From NCBI GenBank assembly GCA_964035755.1, contig CAXIVR010000004.1, forward strand, positions 122,508,132 through 122,572,131: a DNA stretch of 64,000 nucleotides, written 5' to 3'. The stretch is from Teleogryllus oceanicus. Lineage: Eukaryota; Arthropoda; Insecta; Orthoptera; Gryllidae. Below are positions 1 to 11,530 of this stretch, in pieces. The notes under the pieces were generated by a model. It made no database searches. It was not told where the DNA came from and worked only from the letters and a program-made list of their open reading frames with translations. Made by a program: the position numbers and the translations under genes. Within the stretch, counting starts at the first letter, position 1. Each line of letters begins with the position of its first letter.

Positions 1-165
1 GACGGCTCCGCAGGGACGCCAGCGAGCGCTCGTCTTCGGCGGCCGCCGGAAGTTAACCCTTCGCCTCTCGCACATCCGTTTACGGCCGCCGCGGGGCGCC
101 ACGCGCGCCCGTCGCCGCCCCGCCCCCCGGGGAACTCTTTCGTCGGCGACGTAATGGCTCTTACA
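1..165. other. GC/CpG-rich island, cut by window start
   Basis: Dense CG dinucleotides and GCCGCC-type runs. It is the right-hand part of an island that begins before the window. No coding signature is recognisable in any frame. A good 3' splice-site-like sequence follows about 85 bp later, so part of a transcribed unit could lie here. Confidence 0.6.
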
Positions 166-227
166 CTCGCCGTGAAGCAAAATCCCCCGCTCTTCTTACG
201 ATCCCTGCATTTCTTTTCTTGACGGTA

Positions 228-250
228 TTGATTTGCTCTGTTTTCCGCAG
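228..250 (+). other. Candidate 3' splice site (acceptor)
   Basis: A pyrimidine-rich tract (TTTGCTCTGTTTTCCGCAG) ends in CAG at 248-250 and is followed by AACGAACCATG. The tract fits a metazoan acceptor well. Downstream, frame +2 gives only about a dozen codons before a stop, so any exon here would be non-coding, very short or terminal. Single acceptor matches are common by chance. Confidence 0.2.
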
Positions 251-930
251 AACGAACCATGTTCGAGATAAAGAACCAAATGCTTCGCCGCACGGATTAA
301 TTTAAACATGACGATCGAGTAAGAACGTTTCAGAGAAAGTCACTCTCGTGCAACCATGACTGGCACATTCGGCTATAAAATCTATTCTAGCAATTACTTT
401 GATCGTGGCTCGCAAATTGCACATTGTTTTTACATTACCTCTCCAAAAAACATCTCCGGTTAATGTATCATGAAAATAGAATGCACATAACGTTTGTAGT
501 AGTATCCATATATTCTCGAGATCTGAAGCAACATCAAGCAAAAAATATGTACATTATACCGCACGACATTTCGAATATCCCATCAACCAATAAAAACGGC
601 AAGAAGTTTCTGATCGATAGCCTGTATTTCCATGGACGTTTGCGCTCGTCTTTACAATGTTTCATTTATAAAGCATGTGTATACAGCCGCACTAAGTCGA
701 ACGTAACGTGCAGACCAGCCTTTGTGCCACGTCGTATTCATTATCACGACTGTCGATAAATGTCAACTAGAAGAAGACAGAACATACTGGAATTCTTTCG
801 ACGCGACAACAGTGAAAACGGTCACATAAAAACGGACGCACTGCTCGGCTATCGCATAACCGCAGCCTTGTCTTATACAGCTATGGTGCAAAGAGCCTCC
901 ATCCATTTGCAGCCGTAGCATAAATTCTCT
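251..930. other. AT-rich non-coding interval
   Basis: Mixed AT-rich sequence with no repeat, RNA or coding signal that I recognise. Overlapping open frames on both strands are short and have no domain. Confidence 0.5.
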
Positions 931-1420
931 TTGTGCCGCCGGCCTACGTCTTTTGCCATTGGCCGTGTAGCCAGGAATGCCAGGTCGGCCCCTGCTATCG
1001 TGATCCGCTTCGGCATGGGCCGCTTCAGCACGCCGGGCCCGGCTGGCGCTGGAACGGGTCAGCGCGCCTGATGGCTGAAGGGGGCGCCACGCCACTCCAA
1101 GTGCCTTGCCGCAGAGGCAACCGCGAAGAGCTGCGGGACGTCGGGATGAACAGCGCCAGCGCGGGTGCGACTGCGCACGCAACTACAGGCGTGCTAGCAA
1201 CAGGCGTCAGCGCTTCTGGGCCGTCGCTGCTATGCGTCAGGCGGGCGGTCTCGTTTCCGCCAACGCGTCGGCGTTATCGTCTCCGGTCGCGACCGCGCAT
1301 CGCGGTGGTGGTGGCGGCGGTGGTAGGCAATGGTAGACTGCTGGTGGCTCGTCGTAACCTCGCGCAAGTATTCGAGAATTTCTTCGGATGGGCCCCATTG
1401 CTCTGAACGAGACGACCGCC
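930..1420. other. CpG-rich island
   Basis: GC-rich block with many CG dinucleotides, ending in a short GGTGGTGGCGGCGG run near 1,308-1,323. Frames are open on both strands with Arg/Ala/Gly-rich translations, as expected from composition. No protein family is recognised. Confidence 0.6.
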
Positions 1421-2870
1421 AACAGCCGTCCGCGGGACCATTACGCAATAGCGCGCTTAATCCGCATCTCGCAAATGCTTTCTCTCTCATTTCACTCGAG
1501 GCGAGGGAGAGAGACAGAGAGGGAAGATGCACCGCCCGACCCGCATTCGGAACTCGGACGCGCGTCTCCTGGCAACGCAGAACAAAGGTCATGGAAGCAA
1601 CAATGACAGAGGCCACGACAACAACGGTTGCAAGAGATTGCCAACTGTTCTGAGTCTTGACGTTTGTGTCAACTGAGGCGGAGGCGCAATAGCAACGGTA
1701 TCTCCAAAGAAGAACACCAACGAAGGTGACACCGTGAGCACGGGGGACCAACGGAGGCCGGCTACCGTTGTCAGCAGAAGCGAAATGAAGACAACCATCT
1801 CATTCCTTCCATCTTGCCCCCACTCACGCTGCATCCACCGTCGCCTTCTTGACGCTCTTGTATAGAGCAACAGACGCTCTTTATCGCCCCACTTTCCTTA
1901 ACGAAGTTTCCTCCTGCACAGAGCGTTCTTAACTAAAATTTTGAAGAGTTGCGCAAATGCTGGAGGGGCGAGAGGAGGGCAAACCGGCCGATCACGTCTG
2001 CCACCCGGCTCTTGAAGACTTAAATGAAGTTCCAGATCCTGGTTAAATATTCACGGCTTTAAGAAAAGAATCTTTAAAGTAAAAGTTGTATAATTTAATG
2101 AGATGCGAGTTCGTATTACATGAAAACGCATTTTTTGATGCGACGAACAACGTTGCAAGAATTGGGGCCAGAGATGGAAGACTTGATAGAAAATTTTTCG
2201 CCAAGCAATCAACATTTCTGAACTTCCTAAAAGTGCCTTTGTTCTCCAGTAGATTGCACACAAAATCCCACATGTGTTGTTAATTACGTTCAACCAGGAA
2301 CACATGAACTAGTCCACACGACTGAATATTCATTCACGAATTCAATACAACAGACTCCGAAACTAACACAATTCGAAGTCTTCGAAGATATAGAATTCGT
2401 CGTATATTTTTTCTGTGTTTGTTCTGCCAAAACTTTTATTTTTTATTTAAATTATTTTCCCCCTCTCCTAAAGCGGTATAATCTCCCCGTGGTATCATGG
2501 CGCCTTCGTGATATTCCGGTAATGTGGATAAAAAATATAGTGAATAATGAAGTGGTACCAAACTTTAACCCTACCTACACTAACGACCAAACCGAAGGCA
2601 AGCATTTTTTCCAAAACGCATATTATCATACGATCTGACTTAACATGTTCCACGAACTCGTAAAATATAAACGAAATAACCTGTATCAGCAAGGTACAAC
2701 CCGATGAAAGCCCGTCTAAAAATAGTATTTAACATCTTACTGAAGAACAGAACGTGAATGGAGAGAGTCCGATAATGTCGGATTGAACCCAGCGTTTAAA
2801 AGGAGGATATACGAAAGCAGCTCTTCTGCCTGTCATCCGCAATTTCTAGAACTCTTGCAAGGCTTTGCTC
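1421..2870. other. Non-coding interval with a GA-repeat patch
   Basis: Moderately GC-rich to about 2,030, then AT-rich. A purine run of GAGA type at 1,499-1,526 could bind GAGA-factor-like proteins. Nothing else is recognised. Confidence 0.4.
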
Positions 2871-3150
2871 ATTCATCCCCGGCGGTCCCCCGTCCAGGGT
2901 CTGCAGCAGTCATCGCGCGGCGGCGCGGGCGGGCGGGCGGGCTGCCGCATGAAGGCGCAGTGGGGCAGCGCTCCTGATCAAAGGATCAGCCGTTATTATC
3001 CGCCGCTCGGCCGAGCGCAGCGGCAGAGGCGCGGGCGCCGAGGGAGGGGCCGCACGTAATCGCCCCCAGTCGCGCTGGCCCACGCCGTCTTCGCATGCCG
3101 CGCCGCGCCACGCCTTCGCCCCAGCGGATGGGATCGCTTCGGGAAAAGTA
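2870..3150. other. CpG-rich island
   Basis: Compact GC-rich block including GGGCGGGCGGGCGGGC at about 2,926-2,941 (Sp1-like GGGCGG motifs). No recognisable coding content. Confidence 0.6.
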
Positions 3151-4930
3151 CGGTGCCACTTGCACTCATAAGCACTCGGCTGTTAATCGCTCGCCTCTTG
3201 GCTTTAATCATCTCGTACTCTCTTTTCCTTCTTTTTGCTAGCCTTCTCATCTCTTCAAATTCTTTGCAACCTCGCAATCACCAGTTTCATAATTTCTTCC
3301 TTCGCACGTCTCTACACACAGCTAATTACTTTCTGTGAACGAATGTATCTCTAAAAATCATTTTTCATTGACAATTCTCATTAATCCCCAAATTCAGGAT
3401 ATAAATAATCTAGATAATTGATGTGGACCTTCTTTTAACAAATTCTAAAAATATCTTGTCACATTGATCCAAAGAACACTCAAAAACGAAGGTTTTATTC
3501 CATGTGGCATTTTGCAAAAATGTCATTAAATCACTTACCTTAGAATCATAACCAGAGAAACCTTTCAACAATTCATTAGAGCTTCTCAACTTTATTTTAT
3601 TTTTTTGTCGGTGATTTGACTAATACTCCATTGTTCTTAAATTTCGTATCTTTCAGAGAATAGACAAAGCTATTTTCTGCAATTTATACCCCTCATTTCT
3701 GTAGCAGAAACGGACTTTCAGAATATTTAGTATCTCCGCACCTGCCGCGGGCTTGCGAGAGCACTTCAGTAAAAAATGATGTGGCTCGTGTCTGACAGCT
3801 AATCACAAAACAAGTGCGCTATGCAATGCCATGCGGCTCTTTATTTGGAACACTCCTGATTAAGCGCGCCTAAATGTACAGTCGTTTTGGACATTTGGGT
3901 GATTTATCCCTGCCGTTATGCCCAGTGCAATGGTCACGTTGTCCAGAACAGATATTCATATCTTCGTTTTACATCATTTTGACGTACCACTAATCCTCTA
4001 TCGCCAACTTCACAAAGCAATGCATTCAGATAAATGTGGATAATTTAAGAGCTCTCTGGTGATTACAGAAAATAATCAATAATTCTGCATAAAAATAATC
4101 TACTCGAAAACATGGTACTCAAACCCAGACTCCAACTGCAAACCTTTTCCACCGAAAAGAGAGTTATTATTAAAAATGTTCATATTTCATTCACAACCAA
4201 AATATATGTAATATATTTTAAAAACATAATAAAAAATAAAACAAAAGCATAATGAAATGCATTAATGTGACGGGATGATTATAACATGAAAGCCTTTTTA
4301 CACCAACAAAACAATTTTCTTTGGGTTACACTCCTCATATTAAAAAGTTAACGCATTTCACTAAATGCAATGAGACTCAAGAGAAAATCAGAAAACAACA
4401 GATATTCTTCTCCTTCCAAATAAACACTCATTTACAAGAAAATTCCACTATTTAACAAGTGTTCACATAATCTTAAACACCAATTTCTTTTTTCCATTTT
4501 TAGTTTCAGACTAAATGAATGGACAAAAAGAAAAATTGACAAATCCACCAGCAAACAACGATTTGGATACGTATAATATGCTCCAAAAAAGACTATTCTA
4601 ATCGTTATAAATAGAAGTATTTATCGACAACACAAATGCTAAAATTATGCTCAGCTTGTTGAATCTCAGAAGTGAAGGCTTATTTCCGGCAACCTTGCAC
4701 AATTTCGGGCCCATTTCGAATCAATTTCCGTCAGTTTTAATATCTATACCACCAATTGCTTAACATTCCATACGCAGTTCACTTCTCCACATACACATCG
4801 CCTGCACTTTCGTCGAAACCAACAACGAGGCCTTACGCACCCGACGCACATCGCTCGAAGTCAGCTGAGCGAGAAAATTGCACCAAAAAGCACAGCGCCG
4901 TGCTAGTGATCCGTCCATTTTACACGGAGC
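3151..4930. other. AT-rich non-coding interval
   Basis: Strongly AT-rich. A full-consensus minus-strand 5' splice site (AAG|GTAAGT, exon end about 3,539) occurs without a nearby island or recognisable exon, so it may be chance. The stretch around 3,730-3,960 is less AT-rich and resembles unique, possibly conserved sequence. No repeat is recognised. Confidence 0.4.
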
Positions 4931-5290
4931 GTTTAAACCTTCAGGGGCCACCGGAGAGTATGTTTGCGAAGGGGACGGTTGCCCATTCCCCACCCACCGC
5001 CTCCCTCCCCCCTCCCGGCGCTCCAAGCCGAAGTTCTCGCCCCGCCGCCCCTGCCCCTCCCCCTCCCCCGCGACCGGGCGGGCGGGCGAGCCCGGCCAAG
5101 TTTTTCTTGGTTTGCGCAGTTTGTGTTCCTGGGGCATCAATTAACCGCGGGGCTCGTGTGGAGGCGCTGGCGTCCGCAAACAGCCGCTCCCCGCGCCGCC
5201 GCAACGACCGAGCGGTTTCGCGTGCCGGGCGCGAACGAAGAGGCCCGCCGCTCCAAACACAGAGTTCGTCTTCGCCCACATTTATCGAGA
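4930..5290. other. CpG-rich island with pyrimidine tract
   Basis: GC-rich block. The plus strand is C/T-biased at about 4,985-5,075 (CCCTCCCCCTCCC-type runs), then CpG-dense to 5,230. Frames are open on both strands with no domain. Confidence 0.6.
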
Positions 5291-5950
5291 AGCCTGAGTC
5301 ACACTTCTGAGAAGTTCCAAGCACCATATCGAGCATATACGCACAGAGACATTCACCTAATATGTACACAAATCTTGTCCAGTAATTCCCTTTCAAAGAA
5401 AATGAATAAGAGATGAGCAATCACATTACAAAAACATTCGTTACTGACAATGTCCCCAAAAATGCCAGATACTACACACCGTTTTACTTTAGTTTGTCAT
5501 AACAGGTAAAATGAAGATTCTACGCAGTGTGCTATGTAAAATACTGAACACAAACGTCTTGACTTGATGAGTATGTATAATATAAAGAGGTTTGGGTTTA
5601 AACACTTGTTGGAGTGATGAAAACCACAGAAGGGTACTAATATTGGAACAAGTTTTGAAGGCAATTTCATTTATTCAAAAGTGCCTTGGCGTGTTGCTTG
5701 TCATACGACGCTATCATCCCAAATCGCACTGGCAAGTTTTTTTTTTCTTTTTTTTTTCTTTTTTTTCCCTCTCCAACGAATTCAAGTGAATGTTCAAAAC
5801 GTTAGAGCAGATCTGAATGAACTCTCTGTAGCCTAGAGCTATTGCACCTTGGCATCATGATCCCAATTTCCCCCTTCATTCCCACACAAGTATTCTGATC
5901 CCGTGGCGAAAGAGAAGTAAGAATAATCATTTCCGCATCTGGAACACGGG
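5291..5950. other. AT-rich interval with poly-T/pyrimidine tract
   Basis: Unremarkable AT-rich DNA, apart from a nearly pure T tract at 5,737-5,766 (interrupted by two C residues) running into CCCTCTCC. It could be a decayed reverse-orientation poly-A tail, but no retroelement body is recognised next to it. Confidence 0.4.
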
Positions 5951-5954
5951 AGAG

Positions 5955-6020
5955 CACGTGGCGCGCTAAAGGAAACGACACAATGGACCGCACGTGGAAT
6001 GAAACGAAATTATCCACGTG
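5955..6020. promoter_or_regulatory. Cluster of three CACGTG E-boxes
   Basis: CACGTG occurs at 5,955-5,960, 5,991-5,996 and 6,015-6,020, three copies in 66 bp, just upstream of the 6.1-kb CpG island. CACGTG is the palindromic site of bHLH and bHLH-ZIP factors (Myc/Max, Clock/Cycle, USF and Hairy-related types). The clustering is seen directly. A regulatory role is inferred. Confidence 0.35.
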
Positions 6021-6109
6021 ACCTCTAAAAGGCAACACCGCGGCCCAAGGTTTTAGGAGCTAAATGGAAAAACACGTCGCCCACGCACAAAAGATCGTTT
6101 CCGCCCCCC

Positions 6110-6560
6110 TCGCGAGAGAACGAAATGAAACGGTAGCAGTGCCGGGCAGGGTCTGCTCGAAATAAGGGGGACCTCGTGTGATTACCGGGCACCGATTTAC
6201 TTTGAAGCAGCACGTTTATGGGCAGTTGGGAACGGCGCTTATCAACAGGCACGAAACTAGCGAGAAATTTCGACGCGCGTGCGGGACGCTGTGGCTGCCG
6301 TTCCAGCAGCCGATTCCGAGAACAAGTCTTAATTAAACCCACAATATCCGCCCACGAACGGAGTACCCGGCCTCGCGCAAGCGGGAACGCTCCGGGTCTT
6401 GACGAGGGACGAGGCTGGGGACACGAGGACCTCCACGAAGGAAACGAGCTGGTCAGGCGTGGAGGCGGATGCGCCGCCGCTGGAGCAAACATTTCCGGGA
6501 GCTCCAGTCAACTGCGCGGAAGCTTGGGTTAAGGATCAAAGGGCCGGTGTCACGCTCCGT
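6110..6560. other. CpG-rich island
   Basis: GC-rich block with frequent CG and CCACGAAGG/GGACGAGG-like sequence. No coding family is recognised. A triple E-box lies immediately to its left. Confidence 0.55.
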
Positions 6561-8290
6561 TCCCAGTTTTCACGAAAGATTGGAAAAGACTTTTCAAGAA
6601 AATTAATCAGTAGTATAATCAAAGCGTTTCTCAACTTTTAACCGTCCGTCATTTTCACTAGAATTGTAATTTTCACTTGGAAATACCATTAATACTATCT
6701 CAACAAACGATATGTTACAAGAACATGTTCAATAGACATTATCTACGTTATCTCTTCCGGGTATCAGAACGAGCATTTCGCTAACAAGTTCATAAAAAAA
6801 AGCTTTAGACATTTAATATCTTCAGTGGCCTAAGCAAAATTTCACCTTTCGAGTACTGATAAGGAATATTTTGGACCTCAACGTTTGATCTTTTTATTTT
6901 CCCGTAAATATTTCACTGCAAATGAATTCTAATATAATTTTTCCAATATTTTTTTCGAGTAACATTTTTTTCGGTGTCGTCGGTGTTTTTTCCGGCCTCC
7001 GAGGTGTAAATGAAACAACTACAAAAGAAAATGTATTCCCTCCACAAAATCCAGGAAAATGCTTCCTAGGAAAAGCGAAGTCTGAATGCAACTGTTGTTG
7101 ACATCCGGTAAACCGAACAGGCGTGTATAGCATTAATATTAACTGGCCAGTGTGTACAGCAGAAACAAATTTTCTCATAACTACATCAATAATATAATCC
7201 CTAACAGCCACAAAGCTAAACCTAACAATGCATAGTAGAATATCAACATTTACACAAACTTCATTATTTATACAAACCATGCACCACAAACATATCATAC
7301 ACTAAATAATTCACTTTTAACAACATATAAAGTGCAATATTTAAAATTAACGAGGCATTAAATAACACGCACACCAAATAATTTACGCGATTACACGCAT
7401 TTACCGCAAGCATAAAAGGTAGCTCAACTGAGGTCGGAACGCAATAACATTATAATGAACGATAAGATTTTAAGGCAATAACAGGTACGAGAATCAAACG
7501 TACATTACATTTCAATGTTAATAAAATATTGGGAAATCGCCCTTCCTTACAAAACAACCCTTGAAAAGTAGCAGACGAATTCATACGAGTTTCAAATAAT
7601 TAATTTCTTTTCACAGAAACGTGCAGATCTATGGTACCAAACTTATTTAATAATTTCATAACAAAAGGAATAAGACACCAAAGTTATGATATTCAAGATA
7701 ATAATCGGTAAGGCAGTTATAATTTCAGTACAAAGTAAAATTCTCAATATTAATATCAGTACTAACAGCAGTAAGACAAATAAGTGACCTTTATTGGTAG
7801 CAGCCATTTCAGATAACTACTAATTACATTCGATTGAGCATTGTGCCTCGCAATAGAAATTCACTGTAAAATTAGTCTATAAATAATCTGCGGGATTAAA
7901 AGCTATATTAAGCTGCCGTGTTTCGATGTAAATATTTTGTAATGAATGTGTGATTTACAGCTTCCGATATAATATTATTAAGGTTGGAAATTTTAAATAA
8001 TTGTGGTTCATAAATCAACCATCATGTCGTGTGAACGGACCATAATTCTAACATGAAATTTTTACACATTTTAACACAATTTCCACATTCATCTATTAAA
8101 TTCACTCGTAGATCCGTAAGAAAACAAATAGTTTTTAAGGTGTATTTCTTAGTAATGAATCAAGAATTATAAATATTGGATTATTTTGAAAACTGCATTT
8201 TTGATATGCTTCATGGAAACAAGCATCATGTTTAATCCCAGAGTAGTGGCAGAAAGATGATTCACAATGTAACAGTTACTGAAAACAGAA
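6561..8290. other. AT-rich non-coding interval
   Basis: Long AT-rich tract with no microsatellite of note, no TE domain and no long meaningful frame. It ends at the CATG duplication of the solo LTR. Confidence 0.5.
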
Positions 8291-8294
8291 CATG

Positions 8295-8873
8295 TGTAGC
8301 GTCGTGGTAGTGAAATGACTACACAGACACGAGCTCTAGTTAGAATATTAATTTACAGAATTTTATATAGTATTTACAGCTCTGGGGTTACGTTCGCAAT
8401 CTACCTCCGCGACTCCACGCACACTGCTCCCATCTCCCGGCTAGTGCATCCTCCACCCAGACGCTTTACCGCGCCGGTGTCCTGACACCTGGTGCTACGC
8501 ACTCGCAGTGTCCAAGGAATGCACTACTGCCAACGGGCCGCAGTTGCGTCCGCACGCGAGGCGATCTCTCAACGAACTCCGCCTTCCGGCCAGCTAGCTT
8601 CTGGCGGTCATGTCTCCCCCACCCTCTAGCTTCTCTGCACGTGCGGGTGGCTCTGGGACCACAAGGCCAGCCAGCCTCCCCTGACCGCCGGCGGGGGGTC
8701 AGGACCCTCTGTCCGGCCGACTTGCGTCCCGGAGTGTTAATGGCTCCCTTTTCAGTTGTCTAAAGCTACTAACAGTCTTTGTACTAGCCGACCGGATGCC
8801 CTCCCCTCTGCTCGCCATCTTCGACACTTCCTAAAGATGGTCGAAACCCTGGCCGCCATGTGGTGACGTTACA
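8295..8873. mobile_element. Solo LTR of an LTR retrotransposon (Gypsy-like)
   Basis: This 579-bp block begins TGTAGCGTC and ends GACGTTACA, an imperfect terminal inverted repeat with canonical TG...CA ends. It is bounded on both sides by the tetranucleotide CATG (8,291-8,294 and 8,874-8,877), consistent with a 4-bp target-site duplication. The interior switches from an AT-rich start, with a TATA-like TTTTATATAG near 8,361-8,370, to a GC-rich body from about 8,385, unlike the AT-rich flanks. No gag/pol, primer-binding site or second LTR lies beside it, so it fits a solo LTR left by LTR-LTR recombination. Gypsy elements commonly make 4-5-bp duplications, hence the tentative superfamily. A non-autonomous DNA transposon is the main alternative. 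Orientation is not certain. Confidence 0.6.
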
Positions 8874-8877
8874 CATG

Positions 8878-9060
8878 ATTATTTCAAACCCGCGAGGGTC
8901 AAGGGTACACGCCTTTGTTAAGTTTCTCCTCTAATCACCACAGGCATTCATCATTAATCGCACCCCACCACCACCGCTCCCGCCATTACGGTCGCAATGT
9001 AACTTAATGACCAGATACAAGCATACACAACTGCGTTTCCTTTCAAACATTCCTCCAGAG
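8878..9060. other. Short mixed interval
   Basis: Spacer between the solo LTR and the next island. Nothing is recognised. Confidence 0.4.
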
Positions 9061-9330
9061 GCAGTCGCCAGCCAAACGGAAAGCGAATCAAGTCGCAGAG
9101 ACGATCAAGAATCTCGCAACACTTCGCAGCGAGCCACGGCTGGGGTCGACGTTCCCGAAGTCGCCCAATTGCTCCCGCTCGCTGCAAAAGTGTAAGTGGC
9201 AATGTCGGTGGGAGCAGGAGGGCAACGCAACCCTAACAAGCGCGTGGTCGCTGGTGCTAGCTAATGGACGCGGGGCGCAGCCCACACCTGGCAGCGCTGC
9301 CGCATCGCTCGTGGTACGCGCCGCTGGAAA
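9060..9330. other. CpG-containing island
   Basis: Moderately GC-rich block with dispersed CG dinucleotides. No coding or RNA signal is recognised. Confidence 0.45.
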
Positions 9331-10230
9331 ACTAATGTTTGCCCAAGCGAAGCATCCTCCATCACTAGTTCTCATGTATACATTACGAAAAAATTACATC
9401 AAGGATCGTTGAAAATATAGTCTTTAAAGGGAATGATTAAAGCGCATAAAAGGCCTTACACTAAACGTAATGTGTTGGCTGTACTGTACAAGCCCTAGAA
9501 TCAAAAATAACATGCAGAGCAAACATTAGATATAACAAGACCTACGTTCAAGACAAAATTATCTACTGAAATTTTTAGTATACAAGAATAACATTTGTGA
9601 TTTGAAAAATAGTGTTTCTATTGCCAGTCTATATTAAATTATGAATGTATGAGACCTTCAGAAAGGTTTGACGCACGCATTGTGTATCGCGGACCTAATG
9701 ACCAGTTCCTAATGAGGGGAAACTGCACCAGCCGCCACTGCCCGAAGTCATTTCCCCTCCCACTGAGTGACACCCATCCCCTCCTCGGCCCAAAGCAACT
9801 CGAGAGCGAATTTCTGGGCTCACACTCCCGGATTGGCTCGGATCGGCTCGGGCCACCAAGCTAAGCAGGGCTGATCCAGACCATACAGAATGGCTCTCTT
9901 TAACGCTGCTCGATATAAACTTAACTGTCGGAATACATGAACAAAAATAAAATATTAAATAAGCCAATCACAAGGGTTTCCTTCCTATTATATTCACGAA
10001 ATTTGAATACAAATAAAAACATTTCTAGTGAACACATGAAATTTCACCCTGGGATGAACGCAGTCCTCCGCAATAGACTTCCACGATTACGGGCACCGCG
10101 AATTACACGCACAAAATGGGCAAGGATTACGAGTTTTTAGTTCCCTGCGCTTCGAGTGAGGGTAAGAAACGCTCATAAAACGAGGATTACTTCCAGTCGA
10201 TATAGAGAAATCCACGTGGCATATCGTGTA
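9331..10230. other. Mainly AT-rich interval
   Basis: AT-rich, except for a GC-rich segment at about 9,720-9,880. That segment contains a 13-base match to the 5S rRNA internal-promoter region (AAGCTAAGCAGGG, 9,858-9,870) but no convincing 5S gene or 5S-derived SINE around it. Confidence 0.35.
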
Positions 10231-10930
10231 ATTGGGTGGAGAGGAAGACGGCCCGGGGAAGGTCGCGAGCAATCTTCAGCACGCCGTACCTCACGGGACT
10301 AACAAGGCGGGGGGGTCGGCGGTGGCGGCGGCGGCGGCCGCGGCAGCGCAGCGGGGCGAATCCGGCAGCAAAGCACGCGAAAAATACCGGAGACGCTCCG
10401 TGTTATTCAAATGCGGCCTCGACGGTTAACGCGGGGCGGGCGCCATCTTAGAGGAGCATCAAAATGGAAATCAGAAAACACGGCGTCGCCCTTTCCGAGC
10501 CGCCGGCTCCCCTTCGCCCTGTGCTCGCTATTTCCCACGCCCGCCGCACCCACCCGTTTCCTCCCAGCCCCTCCCACGTCACGGAGCTTCGCAGCGGCAG
10601 TCTTGTCGACGTGCCAGTTTCCTTACACCTACAGCACACCACCCACCACCACCACTCCCCTCGCGCCCCAACCCGCCTTTCCCCATCTCTCCATTTTTGG
10701 CCGCACGCGGGGAGCCCAATACACCGCAGGCAGTTTCGCGGGAGGAAAGTACCTAACGGCGCATAAGCCTGACAATGGCGCGAACGTCGGTAAGGAAAAT
10801 TGCCTGGATGGGGCGCGGGGGTGGCGAAACTCGGGAAACGCGAATGTTTGGCGCCCTCCGCCTCACGAGGGAGGAGGGCGGGGCCCGTTGCGCCACCAAA
10901 ATCGAGAAGCGCCGACGCCAACGCTCCGCG
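10230..10930. other. CpG-rich island with GGC repeat
   Basis: A GGCGGC-type trinucleotide tract (about 10,318-10,352) lies in a large CpG-rich block. The motif GCCATCTT, a YY1/Pho-type core, occurs near 10,442-10,449. Several frames are open on both strands, with Arg/Pro/Ala-rich translations that match no family. Confidence 0.6.
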
Positions 10931-11049
10931 TATTATTACTTTAACTGCGGTACCTCATTAAATTAAATTTCTGCGCTGTTCCTTCGCTAAACAGGGAGCT
11001 AAGGAGCGTCGATGAAAGTAAAAGATCATTGTAAGAGAACTTCCCGCTG

Positions 11050-11530
11050 TATTAACGCGCTCCGACAACCGGTGTGGGCTGGCGGCGGGGCGCCGGCGAG
11101 TGAGCCATCGGCCGGCGAAAGCCGCGGCTGCTGCTGCTGCTTCGAAGGATCGAGGTCGCGCGGGCGGAGGGGGGGGGGCACAGGGCTGCGCTGGCCGGCG
11201 GAACGGGCGACGGGGATATTCGCCTTGCGATAACAGGGCGAAGCGACCCCTTTAACCTCCCGCGCCGCAATCCCGAGTGCCGTCTCCCTCCCTGCGGGCG
11301 CGGGGGCGAGGGTGGGGTTAGGCGAGGACAGGAGGGCAGGGCTGCGGGGAGCACCGTGACGCGTCGAGGTCTCGAGGGAGGCAGCAGAATTGCGTTGCCT
11401 CTGCCTCGGGGGGGGGGGCGGCGGCGGCGTCCCCCGCGCGGGCGTCGACGCCACGCCCCCACCCAGCGGCCAGCGCACTGGCAGCTGACTTATTTCCCCA
11501 GGTTCAACCGCGGCGCACAGCACAGAAGAG
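11050..11530. other. CpG-rich island
   Basis: Dense GC block with G-homopolymer patches at about 11,170-11,178 and 11,409-11,418. Long open frames on both strands are compositional. It is followed on the right by purine-rich plus-strand sequence. Confidence 0.6.

Noticed and set aside
3531..3540. Full-consensus minus-strand donor AAG|GTAAGT
   Set aside because: Isolated in AT-rich DNA without an island, acceptor or exon-like sequence, so chance is likely.
9858..9870. 13-base match to the 5S rRNA internal control region
   Set aside because: Flanking sequence does not continue as 5S rRNA, so it is at most an old 5S-derived fragment.
10437..10450. YY1/Pho core GCCATCTT as evidence of a Polycomb response element
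   Set aside because: Single short core. The similar core at 53,598 and GAGA runs are far apart, so no cluster supports a PRE call.
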